A DNA stretch of 64,000 nt from Pomphorhynchus laevis (lineage: Eukaryota > Acanthocephala > Palaeacanthocephala > Echinorhynchida > Pomphorhynchidae): the NCBI GenBank assembly GCA_012934845.2, contig WNNJ02002515.1:1-64000 (forward strand), read 5' to 3'. The notes below the pieces were generated by a model. That model did not search any database and was not told where the DNA came from. It saw nothing but the letters and a program-made list of their open reading frames with translations. Of the stretch, positions 1-13,700 are shown in pieces (the first letter of the stretch is position 1; the number at the start of each line of letters is the position of its first letter). The position numbers and the translations under genes are program-made.

Positions 1-55
1 ATATATATTTAATATTTATGTTTGTATTAATATTTTTTTACATTTATATTTTAAG

Positions 56-229
56 GAAGTCTTGCCGTTGCTGTTGAAGGACCTTCTAAAGCTGAAATAC
101 GATGTAAGGATAATAAGGACGGAACATGTGATGCAACATATTGGCCTGCAGCTCCTGGGGATTACGTTGTTACTGTAAAATATGGAGGAAAACATATCGC
201 TGGGTCTCCATTCCATGTTAACATTTCAG
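56..229 (+). CDS. FLN: Filamin exon: C-terminal part of repeat 17-like Ig repeat
   Basis: This is the first filamin exon in the window. It starts after a TTTTAAG acceptor and ends at CAG|GTAAAT, phase 1 at both ends. It reads [14 protein letters not shown], then DNKDGTC, then [12 protein letters not shown] and [11 protein letters not shown]. That matches strands C to G of a filamin repeat and is closest to human repeat 17 as I recall it. The A and B strands must come from the previous exon outside the window. The trailing G joins CA of the giant exon (giving Ala) or GA of exon 14425 (giving Gly) if the giant exon is skipped. Confidence 0.9.
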
Positions 230-1706
230 GTAAATTCTTTCTAAATTGTCACTCTGCTACTGTGAAGTGTTTTATGAAATTTATATTATTTATTATTAAC
301 AAATAATATTTAGCGGTTGTATATTTTATAACGATGTCTTATCATGTATTTGTCAAATTTGATAATGCTCTTATTTTGATTAATTTTAATTTTTTATTTC
401 TTGTATTACATGAAATACTTGTTTTTTATTATTGTAATTATAATTTTAAATACAGCTAATGTGGGTCATGCATTTGATGCTATATATTGTCCTATAGTGT
501 AGTTTTAGCAATGCTTTTCTGGCTTTTGTCGGATTAGAAATCCATATTTTTGACAATTCTTATTTTAGATAGTTGATTCTGATCCATTATTGATAAATAA
601 TTATTGGAGCTGAATCAAATAAAAGAGGATTTGTTTTGATATTTCGCTAACTTCTGTTAGCATGTTCAGAAAATTACAATTTTTATATTAATTTGCGTGT
701 TTAAAAGTTTAAATTTTTTTTAAATAATCTTTGATTTTAGCTTTAAAACGATTTTATACGTACTCTGGATTTTATTTTCAAGCATAAATGTAATTTTCAA
801 TAAATATAATTAAGTGTAGAACCGATTATTGAATTTTAGTTGTTATTTTTAGCAAAATATGCAAAAGCTTTTTTTAAGATGGGTAACAGCAAATTGCCTT
901 GTTATAAGTAATCACCAAATTGCGACTGTCACGCGATATTGACAGTTATCTTAATCGTACTGTTTTTCTAATCCACACAATCTTACTATCCTTTTATTTT
1001 TTACTTATCGTGTATGATAAAATGTAATGGCTGTGATAGCATAATTGTACAGCAGATTATATTTTATAATCAAAAACAGCAATTGCTATGCGAATAATGG
1101 ATCGACTGTTCGCGAAACATGCACTATCTTCTCTTTCTTCTAATTGTGATATCTCGCAATTTGATAGAATAAATACTGAGTTGTGAATTACATTTTCTGT
1201 AAATGGACTTTGTTTGAAATTTATATTCTGTTTTCTTTAAACATGTTATGGTTTCTTTATTTTGTATTAATATTTAAACAATCAGTGGTAGTTGTAAAAT
1301 ACAATGAAATGAAAAATAGAATAAAATAAACAGTATTTTAAATAATTAGAAACATTTTCATCATGTACACTAATGTGACCTTTAAAAAAGTCTTACTAAA
1401 CAATAATTTAGTGTTCATATTTTAATATAACAGTATTATTATGTGAATACTGCCGGACGAATAAATTATCTTTACGGGTTTGTATGCTTTTTTATAATAA
1501 AAATGTTTATAATGCTTTCAGATATTTTCACCTCTTTCTATATATATAATTTGAATCCAGAAAAAAGAAATGTTGAAAAGCTTTCGTTATTGCTGTGTCA
1601 ATTGTAGCACACACACCAAATACAATACAATATTTTTTTGTGCTACAATTGACACAACAATATCTAAAGTTCTTAAAAAATGTTTTTCCTGATTTAAATT
1701 TTATAG

Positions 1707-1755
<49 letters not shown>

Positions 1756-4700
1756 AGTCTGAGAATGGCCTCAGAGTAGGAACATAAACACAAGACGATA
1801 TATCTGCTAGGTGACTTGAATTTTTTAATTAAATTTTGATCATTTAGTCAGGTAAAGTGATTATATTTATTTCGATTTTATATTTTAAGCAAACCCATTC
1901 ACGGGTGATTTATCTACTAAACCTCACTATTCGTCATCATCACTTCCACTCGACACACCTGATTATCATCGTCTATCTATGGTTGATAGTTCCTCCTCAC
2001 CAGGCGCCGTTTTATCTAACGAATCTTATCCAAGCAGTCAATATAACTCACCATCTAATAAATTAACAAGTTTATCTCGTCCCGTTACGTCAAGTAATTA
2101 TTCGTCAGATAATCCTCAGGAAGTGCCTACTCTCACTCATCGAAAGGAACCTGCAGGAGACATCAGTAAAGCAAGACAACAACCTCGATACATGTCAATT
2201 TCAAGTAAGGACATAGACAAATCTGACTCTGAAACACCGCTATCCGCAAAATATGGTACTATACCAGTTGACACTGCTGATGGATATTATAATAAACCCT
2301 CATTGATATCACCAGTACCTCAAAAGTTACATGAAAAATTTAACAAACTCAATTATGTCGTAAGCGATGATAATAAGACTGATGACGACCATACTATAGT
2401 TACACAATTGCCTAAGAAATCTAAATTTCATATGCTAAGAGAAGCATTGTCACCAACATCAATTCTTAATCGCGAAGGACTTTCAAGATTGAACGATTTG
2501 AAGTCACCACAAATTATACCGACTGCGACAGTAGGCGACGAATCTCATCTTATCTCTCCTCATAAGGTAATAATGAAATCTGTTAAACCACATGATCAAC
2601 TTGGTACGTTAGAAAATACAGGGTCTAATTTAGATGTTTTAAAGTCTCCTCAAACAGCTGATGGTCAGCCTTCTTCTCTATTATCACATAAAGATGATCA
2701 TTCTAAATCAGTTGTTAGTGGTACATTTACTCCCATACATATTGGTGATAATGCTAGTAATGATAATATCATTTCGAAAATAGATAAGTTAGATGAAAGT
2801 GTCCCAGCACATTTTTCTATTGATAATGGCCAACATAAACAAAAACGTCCGTTAGATAAAGGTAATCATGCATTTCAGCGTTATTTACCCGATCGTGATG
2901 ATTCACACGATTTTGATGCACCAGATCGGTATGACGCGGCAACACTTACTGAACCGACGCATTTTATACAACCTCATCAACGAATTAGGGAAATATCAGG
3001 TGAACAGTTGTTAAGTAAACCAAGTCTAACATCATCACCAAGTCGCCAAGCTGATCTAGAAGATTTACCATCACATTTAATTAAATCACCTTTCGAAGAA
3101 ACTTACAGTCCTAAAGATGATTTTAGATATCCTGATTTAGGTGCCACGACACAAAATGTACCCACCACTAAAGAAGAAATCAATTCAATAGATATTGATA
3201 CGTTATCAGTTAACGAAACATTGCGAACAGCACGTTCTTGTTCAGATGTGAATATACCTGATAAAATAATTCCTTCATCACATAGAGCCAGATTAATTAG
3301 AACCTACATTAAACCAACCATGGATTCGCCGCGTGTTAAGGGCAGCATAGTTGAAAGTACAAATCTCGATGATGTAGATGCTCCCATAGAGCACGATTAC
3401 GGAACTATGATGCCGATGTCCTTGTTATCTAAGAAGGACGGCGGTACTCCTGTTCATATGAAAAAAATATCTATTGAGAAACGAAAAGATGCACCAACAA
3501 GTCACGACGGTAAATACGATCGTTTTGGTAAAATAAAGCAGAAAGCTTTAGTAAAATCGTCTGATGACAACGATATGTTGCATTTAAGTCAGAAACGATC
3601 AAACAGAGCGAGCAGTGCTTCTGATACCGATAGCATGCCTTTTACGCATACCGACCCCAAAAGACAGAAAGAAATCTATCATCCACTTACTAGTCAAGTT
3701 GATTCACCTGAAACTGTTTCTGTTTCGAAAAGAAAACCGAAATATCATTCACTAGATGATCGTAATAGGATGAAGTATATAAGTAATTTGCATTCGAATC
3801 CCGATCGGGAATTGGAAGATGAGAAAATATCTATGGCTCGTCAGCGATCATTTCCGATCGAAACAGAACAGCATTATCCTGACTTTTACAAACCAGAAAC
3901 TGAAGCGGGAACGTGCCCCGTAAGTCCTAAGAGTGAAACATATGCGAAAAAACATCTACCTTTAAGACAAGAACAACGCTTACCAAGCACCGTGGATGAT
4001 GTTAACTCACAACATTATGAAAGAAAACCTGAAGGCGTACATGCTCAACTCAGAAAAATGCCTGAACACTCGGAAGGTCAAATACCGTTAGATGATAACA
4101 CTGAAATATCTTCCAAGCAAAAACCTAACGATTACGATATTATACCATATTCGGAAGAAAAACCTCTCGATAAGAGCACAATAAAATATTCAAAAAAAGA
4201 ACCCGTTGACAAAGTAAGCTACCCACTTGATGAGGAACAACCTTATTCTGAGGGTCATAGTCGGTATGAAGATGATAAGACATTATCATACAACCCAATA
4301 GAACCATTAGATCAGCCCACAATCCCGTCATCACATGATCGAAGCTTTGACGAAATTACAACTCCGTATAGTTCCACTCCGTCAATTTCACATGACAGAA
4401 CTATTCCGTACTCGAAAGATAAACCATATGCTGATGGATATTCACCATACGACCAACAGAATTTATCGAATGATCGCTCAGTGCCGTATAATAAAGATAA
4501 GTTTATGCTTGATGATACCATCCATTTTGATAATCGCCAACCTCGTAATGAAAACAAACCATATACTAAAGATAGTGGCTATAATAATGCATCATTACCA
4601 CATGACCAACGTGATTCACTTGATAGACCTTCCGATAAAGTAACCGATTCGTATGATAAATACCCATCGCGTAAAGGCACTCTTCCATATTCGAAAGATA

Positions 4701-7700
4701 GACGGTATAATGATGGAGTCTCACCATACGACCAACGAGAATTACATGATGATGGAATTCCGTATTCTAAAGATAAGGTTTTGGTTGATGACCCAACCTC
4801 TTATGATGAACAAATTCTCTATGATAGTAATGTTCCATATTCGAAAAATAAACGTTTGGACGATCAAACCTTACAGTACGGCACACCGAATGATAACAGA
4901 TTTCCATTATCTAAAGATGAGACCGATGTTGAAGGTCCTACTTCATATGAGGAACCGACACATCGTGACGGCACTGTTCCGTACTCGAAAGATAAACCAT
5001 ATGCTGTTGGATATTCACCATACAACCAACGGAATTTACCGAATGATGGATCAGTACCGTATACTAAAAATAAGTTTATGCTTGATGGTACCACTCCTTT
5101 TGATAAACGCACACCTCATCATGAAAACAAATTAGATACTAAAGATAGTCGCGATGATGATGGAGCATTACCTCATGACAAGCATGATGCACAAGATCGA
5201 CCTTCCGATAACGTAACCGATTCGTATGATAAACAACCATCACGTAAAGGCACTGTTCCACATTCGAAAGACAGACGGTATAATGACAAGCAAAAAAATT
5301 TACCGGATGCTCGTACAATTTCATATTTCAAGAATCAACCTTCGGATAAAGTCACTGATTCATTTGATAAGCGCCCATCGCGTGAAAGTACCCTTCCATA
5401 TTTGAAAGATAGACTATATGGCGATGAAGTTTCTCCAAGCGATCGAGGAAAATCATTTGATGATAAAATTCCTTATTCCAAAGATAAAAGTTTAGTTGAT
5501 GGTACTGTTCCGTATTCCAAAGATAGGCGCTTGGACAATGAAGCCTCAACATACGGCACACGAAAATCGTTAAATGATAATATAATTCCATTATCTACAG
5601 TTGTGATCAAGGTTGAAGGCCCTACTTCGTATGATGAACGCACCCAACATGGCGGCATGATTCCGTATTCGAAAGATAAACGATATTACGACAAATGCTC
5701 ACCAAACGAGCAACACGAGTTACCGACTGATCGCGCAATTTCTCATTCCAAAGATGAACATTCAGATACAATCCCTGATTCTTACGATAAGCCATCATCG
5801 CCCGACGACACTTTACCATATTCGAAAGATAGACGATATGCCGATGAAATCTCACCATTCGGCCAACAACCACTTGATGAAGGAATTCCTTATTCCAACG
5901 AAAAAGTTTTAGTTGATGGTCCTACCTCTAATGATAAAATCAAACTGCGTAATAATGTTTCATTATCGAAAGATAAACGTTTGAACGATCGAACATTACC
6001 ATACAACACACGGGAATCACCTAATGATGACATAGTTCCAATATCTAAAGATATGACCAGGGTTAAAGGCCCTACTCCATATGATGAACAGGCACTTCGT
6101 GACAGCACTGTTCCTTACTCGAAAGCTAAACCGTATGTTGATGGATATTCACCATACGATCAACGGAATTTACTAGATGATCGCTCAGTGCCGTATACTA
6201 AAGATAAGTTTGCGCTTGATGGTACTACTCCTCTTGATAAACGTACATCTCGTCATGTTAACAAACCATATACTAAAGATAGTCGCGATGGTGATAGATC
6301 ATTACCACATGACAAAAATGGTGCACGAGACATACCTTCCGATAAAGGAAATGATTCGTATGATAAGCATTCAACGCGTGACGGCCATTTTCCGTACTCG
6401 AAAAATAATCAGTATGCCGATGATTCTTCACCATACGAGCAACGGAATTTACCGGATGACCGCTCAGTGCCGTATACTAAAGATAAGTTTATACTTGATG
6501 GTTCCACTCCAATTCATAAACACCAACCTCGTGTTGACACTAAACCATATACTAAAGATAGTCCCTATGATGACAGAGCATCACCATATGACAAACACGA
6601 TGAACGAGATTATGCCACATATCCGTATTCCAAGGATGGTCCTTCTGATAAAGTAATCGATTCGTATGATAAACGCCCATATCGTGACAACTCTGCTCCG
6701 TACTCGAAAGATAAACAGTATACGGATGGATCTTTAACATACAAGCAACGAAATTTACCAGATTATATCGCAATTCCGATTACAAAAAGTAAGCTTACGC
6801 ATGATGGTACCACTCCGATTGATAAACATGCACCTCGTGATGGCTCCAAACCATATGTTAAAGATAATCGCTACGATGATAGAGCTTCACCTTTTGACAA
6901 ACGCGATGAGCGGGAATATGCCACATATCCGTATTCAAAGGATGGTCCTTCTGATAAAGTAACCGATTCGAATGATAAACGCCCATATCGTGACGACGTT
7001 ATTCCGTACTTGAAGGGTGAACAGTATACCGATGAATCTTTACCATACGAGCAACGAGATTTACCGAAGTATATCGAAATTCCGATTACAAAAGGTAAGC
7101 TTATGCTTGATAGTATCACTCCGATTGATAAACACGCACCTCGTGATGGCTCTAAACCATATACTAAAGATAATCGCTACGATGATAGAGCTTCACATTA
7201 TGATAAACGAGATGCACCGGATTATCGCGCATTTCCGTATTCTAAGGATGGTCCTTCGAATAAAGTAACCGATTCGTATGATAAACGCCCATATCGTGAC
7301 GACCTTGCTCCGTACTTGAAAGATAAACAGTATGCCGATGGATCTTCACCGAACGAGCAAAATGATCTACCGGATGATATCTCAATTCCGTTTACAAAAG
7401 GTAAGTTTATGCTTGATGGGATCACTCCGATTGATAAACACGCACCTCGTGATGGCTCTAAACCATATACTAAGCATAGTAGATATGATGCTAGATCATC
7501 ACCATATAATAAACAAGATTCACGGGATTATCGACCAGATCCGTATTTCAAAGATGGATCCTCGGATAAAGTAACTGATTCGTATAATAAACGCCCAACG
7601 CGTCACGATAATGCTCCGTATTCGAAAGATAGACAATATGCCAATGAATTCTCACCACACGGCCAACGAGAATTACTCGATGATGGCAGAGTTCTGTATA

Positions 7701-10700
7701 CTAAAGATAAGTCCCCAATTGATGTTCCTACTTCATATCATAAACCCCCATTGAATGACGGTGCAACCCCATATTCGAAAGATAGTCTCTATGACGATAG
7801 AGTTTCATCATACAACACACGAAAATCCCCTTTTGATGGCAAAGTTCCGTTTTCCCAAAGTGAACCTTCTGATAAACCCTCGGATTCGTATTATAGACAC
7901 CCATCGCGTGACGGTATTATTCCATATTCGAAAAATGAAGAATGTGACGATGGACCCGCACAATACAAACCACTTGAATCACTTGACAAAGCCAGAATCA
8001 ATGAACGCTATGATAAACGCTTATTGCTTGACGGCATTGTACCATATTCGAAAGATATGTGCAATGACGATGAATCCTTACCATACGATCAGCTAGATGC
8101 ACGGGATGATCGCATAATGCCACATACTAAAGATAAGTTTTTGTTTGCGGATACTACTCCGTTTGATAAACGCATAGCTTCTCATTACACTAAACCGTAT
8201 ACTAAAGATAGTCACTATCATGATGATGTAACCTTAACAGATGAACAACGCGATGCGTTGGATAAAAAACATACAGTTCCATATTTTAAAGATGAACCTA
8301 CCGATAAAGTAAAATATTCGTATAATAATCGCCCATCGCGTGATAGCAGTCTTCCATATTCGAAAGATAGACAATATGACAGTGGATCCTTGCCATCGGT
8401 ATTTACTGGTAAAGATGGTAAATTGTCTAATGAAAATCAAAGTGCAAGAGAAAGTATTTTTTATTTTAAAAAGATCCCTGACCATCTGCATGATTTGTCG
8501 GTGAGCGATAGCTTATTGCCACTTAAGCTGGGCGATATGGAATACGATCAACCTGCTAAATCTGACGAGTATCTTAGAATAGTAGGCGGTACACCTGAAG
8601 ATGACGGTCTTGTTTACTACGATGCTGAAACCTACCCTATTGATGACCGTACAATTCAAGGATTAAGAGGTGAAACACATGATGGCGCTGTTTCGTATTC
8701 AAAAAATATTTCATGTGATGGTGGAAAGAAACCGCATGACAAACACATTCCATTCACTGACGGATCAACTTTACACGATCGTGGTGATGTACGTACTTCG
8801 TTTTTAAAAGATCGGTCTTATGATGATAATACTTCATATGATAAAAGTATACATCATGATGGAACTGTTCCATACTTAAAGGGTAGATCTTGCGATGAAA
8901 ATCAACAAGTCTTTGACAAACGCAAATCTCATAAAGATAATGTTTTGCCGTATTTGAAAGACACGCCTAGATCTATTTATTTACGTCATGATGATAAATC
9001 TACTGTATCTGATTGTAAATTAGACTCTGAAAATCATAATGTTGATCATGTTAATGATTTGCAAGCGAAATATAAGCGTATCGGCGAGGTTGATATTGAT
9101 CCACGTCTTACAAGACATCATATTGATGGAAACACGTCTCCATGCTTGAGACAGACACATCCCGTTGATAATGATATCCATGACTCTGCTTCATATTCTA
9201 TAGACCGAACTAATGATAGAATGCTACCTAAAGAATACGGTTATTCGTCACCTGACGATAAATCATTATTTAGTAAATTCGATGACGTACCTTATTCTTC
9301 ACTATCGACAGGACAATATATTGACAATAGTAAACAATATGATGTACCATTATATCGTCCACCTGTAGACAACATACTTAACAAAAGTAAACGTGCCGAG
9401 CCTATAGAATCTACAAATATAAATCAAATTGATGGAAAAGCTAAAGATCACCATACTGATGCATCTATTCCTTGTAGTAAAACGTATTTTGACTCAGAAG
9501 TAGTTCCTTCCAAATTGCATAGAGATATGCGTTCTTTTAAGTATGGGGATGACGGTAGTAGGGAAAATCGGACTATGGATGATAGTTCCTATCCAAACGA
9601 TGGAAAGGATAGAAAATCACTCCCATTTTCCCCAAGACGTCATTCATTTGATAATAATAAAGTGTCAGCTACAATTGATGAAAACTTCAAAAATGGTAAG
9701 AAACTTACGAGACATTTTTCACTTAACGATGGACGCAGCAATACATCAAAAGATAAAGAAATACATTCAACAATAAAGAAACGTCTTAATAGAAGACATG
9801 TGCAAACAAAGCATGTATCAAAATATTCTAAATATGAAGAGTGGTCAAGTGACCGAATATCCGATCATGCTGTCAGTGATGAATCTTCCGACAAAGACCA
9901 TCCTGAAGATCATCGTCATCTTGATGAACATTACTATTCTGACGACCGCCGACATACTGATGACAACCCCAGTCATGATGACATTCGCCCTTTTGACCAT
10001 CACAGACCTGATAGTCACTATCGATCTGATCACCTCTATCGCCCTCATGATCAACATCATCGCCCCCATGATCACCACTGCCATCATGACCACCACCAAC
10101 CTCGCGATCACCATCGACCTCATGATCACCACCTACCTCATGATCACCACCTACCTCATGATCACCACCTACCTCATGATCACCACTTACCTCATGATCA
10201 CCGCCTACCTCATGATCACCAACGACCTCATGATCACCACCTACCTCATGATCACCAACAACCTCATGATCACCACCGACTTCATGATCACCATCGACCT
10301 CATGATCCACACCAACCTCATGATCACCACCGACCTCATGATCACCACCGACCTCATGATAAACACCGACCCCATGATAAACACCGACCCCATGATCACC
10401 ACCGACCTGATGATCACCACCGACCTGATGATCACCACCGACCTGATGATCACCACCGACCTGATGATCACCACCGACCTCATGATCACCGTCATCCTTT
10501 TGATGATCACCGACCTCATGATCATCTACGATCTGACGACCTCTTCCAACTTGACGATCAGCTTCGACCTGACGATCAGCGTCGACTTAACGACCTTCGC
10601 CGATCCGGTAATCAGCTTAAAACTGGCGATCAACACCGATCTGATTATCTGCGTGATGATCATCGCCCATTTGATCCTAAAGACAATGTTCAACATCCGG

Positions 10701-13700
10701 AAGAGTACGTTCGACGTCTTGATGAACATGTTCGACATCCTGATGAACAGGGTCGATATTTTGATGAACAGAATCGACATCCTGTTGAACAGGTCCGACA
10801 TCTTGATGAGCACGGTCAACATCCTGATGAAGATGGTCGACATCTTGATGAAGATAGTCGACATCCTGATGAAGATGGTCGACATCCTGATGAACATAGT
10901 CGATATCCTGATGAACATGTTCGATATCCTGATGAACATGGTCGATATCCTGATGAACATGGTCGATATCCTGATGAACATGGTCGATATCCTGATGAAC
11001 ATGGTCGATATCCTGATGAACATGGTCGATATCCTGATGAACATGGTCGATATCCTGATGAACATGGTCGATATCCTGATGAACATGGTCGATATCCTGA
11101 TGAACATGGTCGATATTCTGATGAACATGGTCGATATCCTGATAAACGTGGTCAACATCCTGAGGAGTGCAGTTTATATCCTGATAAGGACGGTCGGCAT
11201 CTCGATGAACACAGTCGACGTACTGATGATCACGATCGACCCTTTGATATGAACGGTCAATATGCTGATGAACACATTCATCATCTTAAAGCCCACGGTC
11301 GACATCCTGATGTACTTCATGAACAGCAACATAGTGTCGAGACAAAACCTTGCTTGTCATCAAACGTCTTTTATAAAAATGGAATAATATCTGCTGTTGA
11401 TAAAGATGACGATAAGATTTCGAAATCTATGACAGAAATATCATCTATTTCTAAGATACCTACTGACGTTCTTCAAGATGTACCATCAATTAGTTTAACA
11501 GAGGAAGTTCTTGCATTAGCGCCCACTTATGATGATGAAATTTCACGTAGACATATTAACGAGTCGGAATCGGAATATCAGGAAATAATTCATCTCTCCA
11601 AACATCGTTCAAGAACGTCATCTTCTCAAATTAGTACATCGATAAAAGATTCAATGTTCTTAGACTCCACAAAAAATGATGAATCTCCTCGACATAGTCA
11701 TCGATCATTGTCTAAACATCTTCCTCCTTCAGTTGATATTAACGTATCTCCAACAGTAAAAGAATCTATTTATAAATTCAATCGCTTAGACGATTCAAGT
11801 AGTAATTCGATTAAAACTAATTTGACTTCACCATATTCTGATTCTGCAGAACGCAATAAAATGGCAATTAACCAATCGAATTATTTCCCTAGTCAACGAA
11901 TTGTTCCTGATAATAAGAAATCATCACATTCTGTTGATTCATGCCATTTACGTACTCATCAAGTTAATGACCACAATAAACCTGATTCTATATGTAAACG
12001 TTTACCTCACGATGCTTATGATATAAGTAAGAAGCCGGTAAATCATGAAGGTCATTTCTACAGAATCGATCATAAGAGATCTGGCGTTGACATCCCTGTT
12101 AAAAAGGATTTTGTGAAACCCAAAGATATCGATACTACTAATATTCCGTTTAGACGCACTTTCTCTTACGATATTCGTGATCCTCATTTTCATCCAATTG
12201 ATCATGCAGACCACATATACCCTGAGAAAAGTGTTCACAATATATCGGATGTCGTCACACCTGTTGATAAGGAGGTTGCGAAGTTTCCGAAAAGTATTGA
12301 TGCTATCCACATTTCTACAGATCATATTGGCTATGGGGGTCTACAAGAGCAAAGACCTTACACTTCAAAATTGCCGCGTTCAGTATCTCATGACGACGTT
12401 TCTCATCGTCGGCATGATCTTAGTTTACCGTCTCACAGACGTTTTGGTCATCCATCTAAATCTCCTACACGAACCCCATCAAATACACCTATACCAGTAC
12501 ATCGGCGTCATTCGGTAACTATTCCGACTGTTATTTCAAAGCCGTCAATATTCCCTATTGAGCATTCACAATCTATATCCCTGGCTAGATCTACACCAGT
12601 TGATGTAACTATAATTGGCACAGCAAAAGTGCTCTCGAGCAAACATGGTAATCGATTGCCTACTAGTTCTGATCAAAGAGATGGTATTGGTGCTACCGAT
12701 GGACCACATGCATTATCAACTAATGCAAAACATCTAATACCATCTAATGAATTTTATCTTAAACAGCCGACGGTCGGTGAAGATTTTGACGATTTTAGAA
12801 TTAAAGCTACCTCCTCGGCTCCTATTTTATCACGTCCTTTGTTAAAATATGTTACCGCACGCCATTCGTCGCATAGTTGCCGTACTTATGAATATACCAA
12901 TACTATATCGGAAACATACTCTGATAATCTTTGCGACACTGATAAGGAAAGTAAATTGACTCCTTCCTCATCACAGAAAAATCTTAAGTATCATAGACAT
13001 ATTTCTACTGATCATGATCACAAATCTCAATCCGGAATGCCGTGTCCTATATCTCATTCTACACCTATTCCGATATTTGAAACATTAAACAGAAAATCTA
13101 TTGATCTGCAGCATAATGATGAACGGAATCGACTTCAACATGATAATGATATGCGTCTTTTACGACCTCAGCCTGCTTCTATTTTGTCTCGTACTTCGAG
13201 TGTGAGTAGGATATTAGACCGATTAGATCCTTCTAATTTACGTTCTACGGCCGCTATTACAACTCCCATCGCTGGTGAGGATTCTATCAAACCACATCAC
13301 CAGAAACACCATTTACTTCAGAGCAAACCATTATTTCCTGACCGACATGGGAGCCACAAAGATGATGATGACGACAAATACTCCAAAATTGTTCTATCCT
13401 TTGAATTACCGATAGAGAAGGAAACCAGTGCATCCCATACAAGGCGTAACACACCGTCAACCGGAAGCAGACCGTCGAATATTGTCGATCGCCAACCACG
13501 TGTTTATAAACTTGGATCAGCTCCTGCTGACTCAATATCCGAATTTAATGAAGATGATGAAGATCTTACACATAAACTATTTTCCAGAAGCCAAAGTAAT
13601 GATCGACGTTACCTTCCACATAGACACACTAATAATGCTAATCTTGTGGATGATATTGGTATGTTCGTTCGCGGCTATCAGCTATATCTTCAAATTCTAT

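Larger units (their letters stand above)
230..1889 (+). other. Filamin intron before the giant exon
   Basis: This 1.66-kb AT-rich intron has no open frame of note. It holds a fragment of a foldback/ribozyme-like repeat (about 570-690, listed separately), a 17-bp inverted repeat (1594-1656) and a (TA)n run (1709-1753). The 3' end is TATTTTAAG at 1881-1889, directly followed by the giant exon. Confidence 0.7.

Noticed and set aside
10690-11160. CRISPR-like regular repeats
   Set aside because: Units are contiguous with no spacers, in a coding exon of an animal gene.
9798-11252. 484-codon open frame of [14 protein letters not shown] repeats on the plus strand, and antisense frames at 9873-10310 and 10526-11158
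   Set aside because: Shadows of the 18- and 21-bp coding repeats: a repeat unit divisible by three keeps every frame without a stop open. The filamin frame is the one continuous with flanking non-repeat coding sequence.
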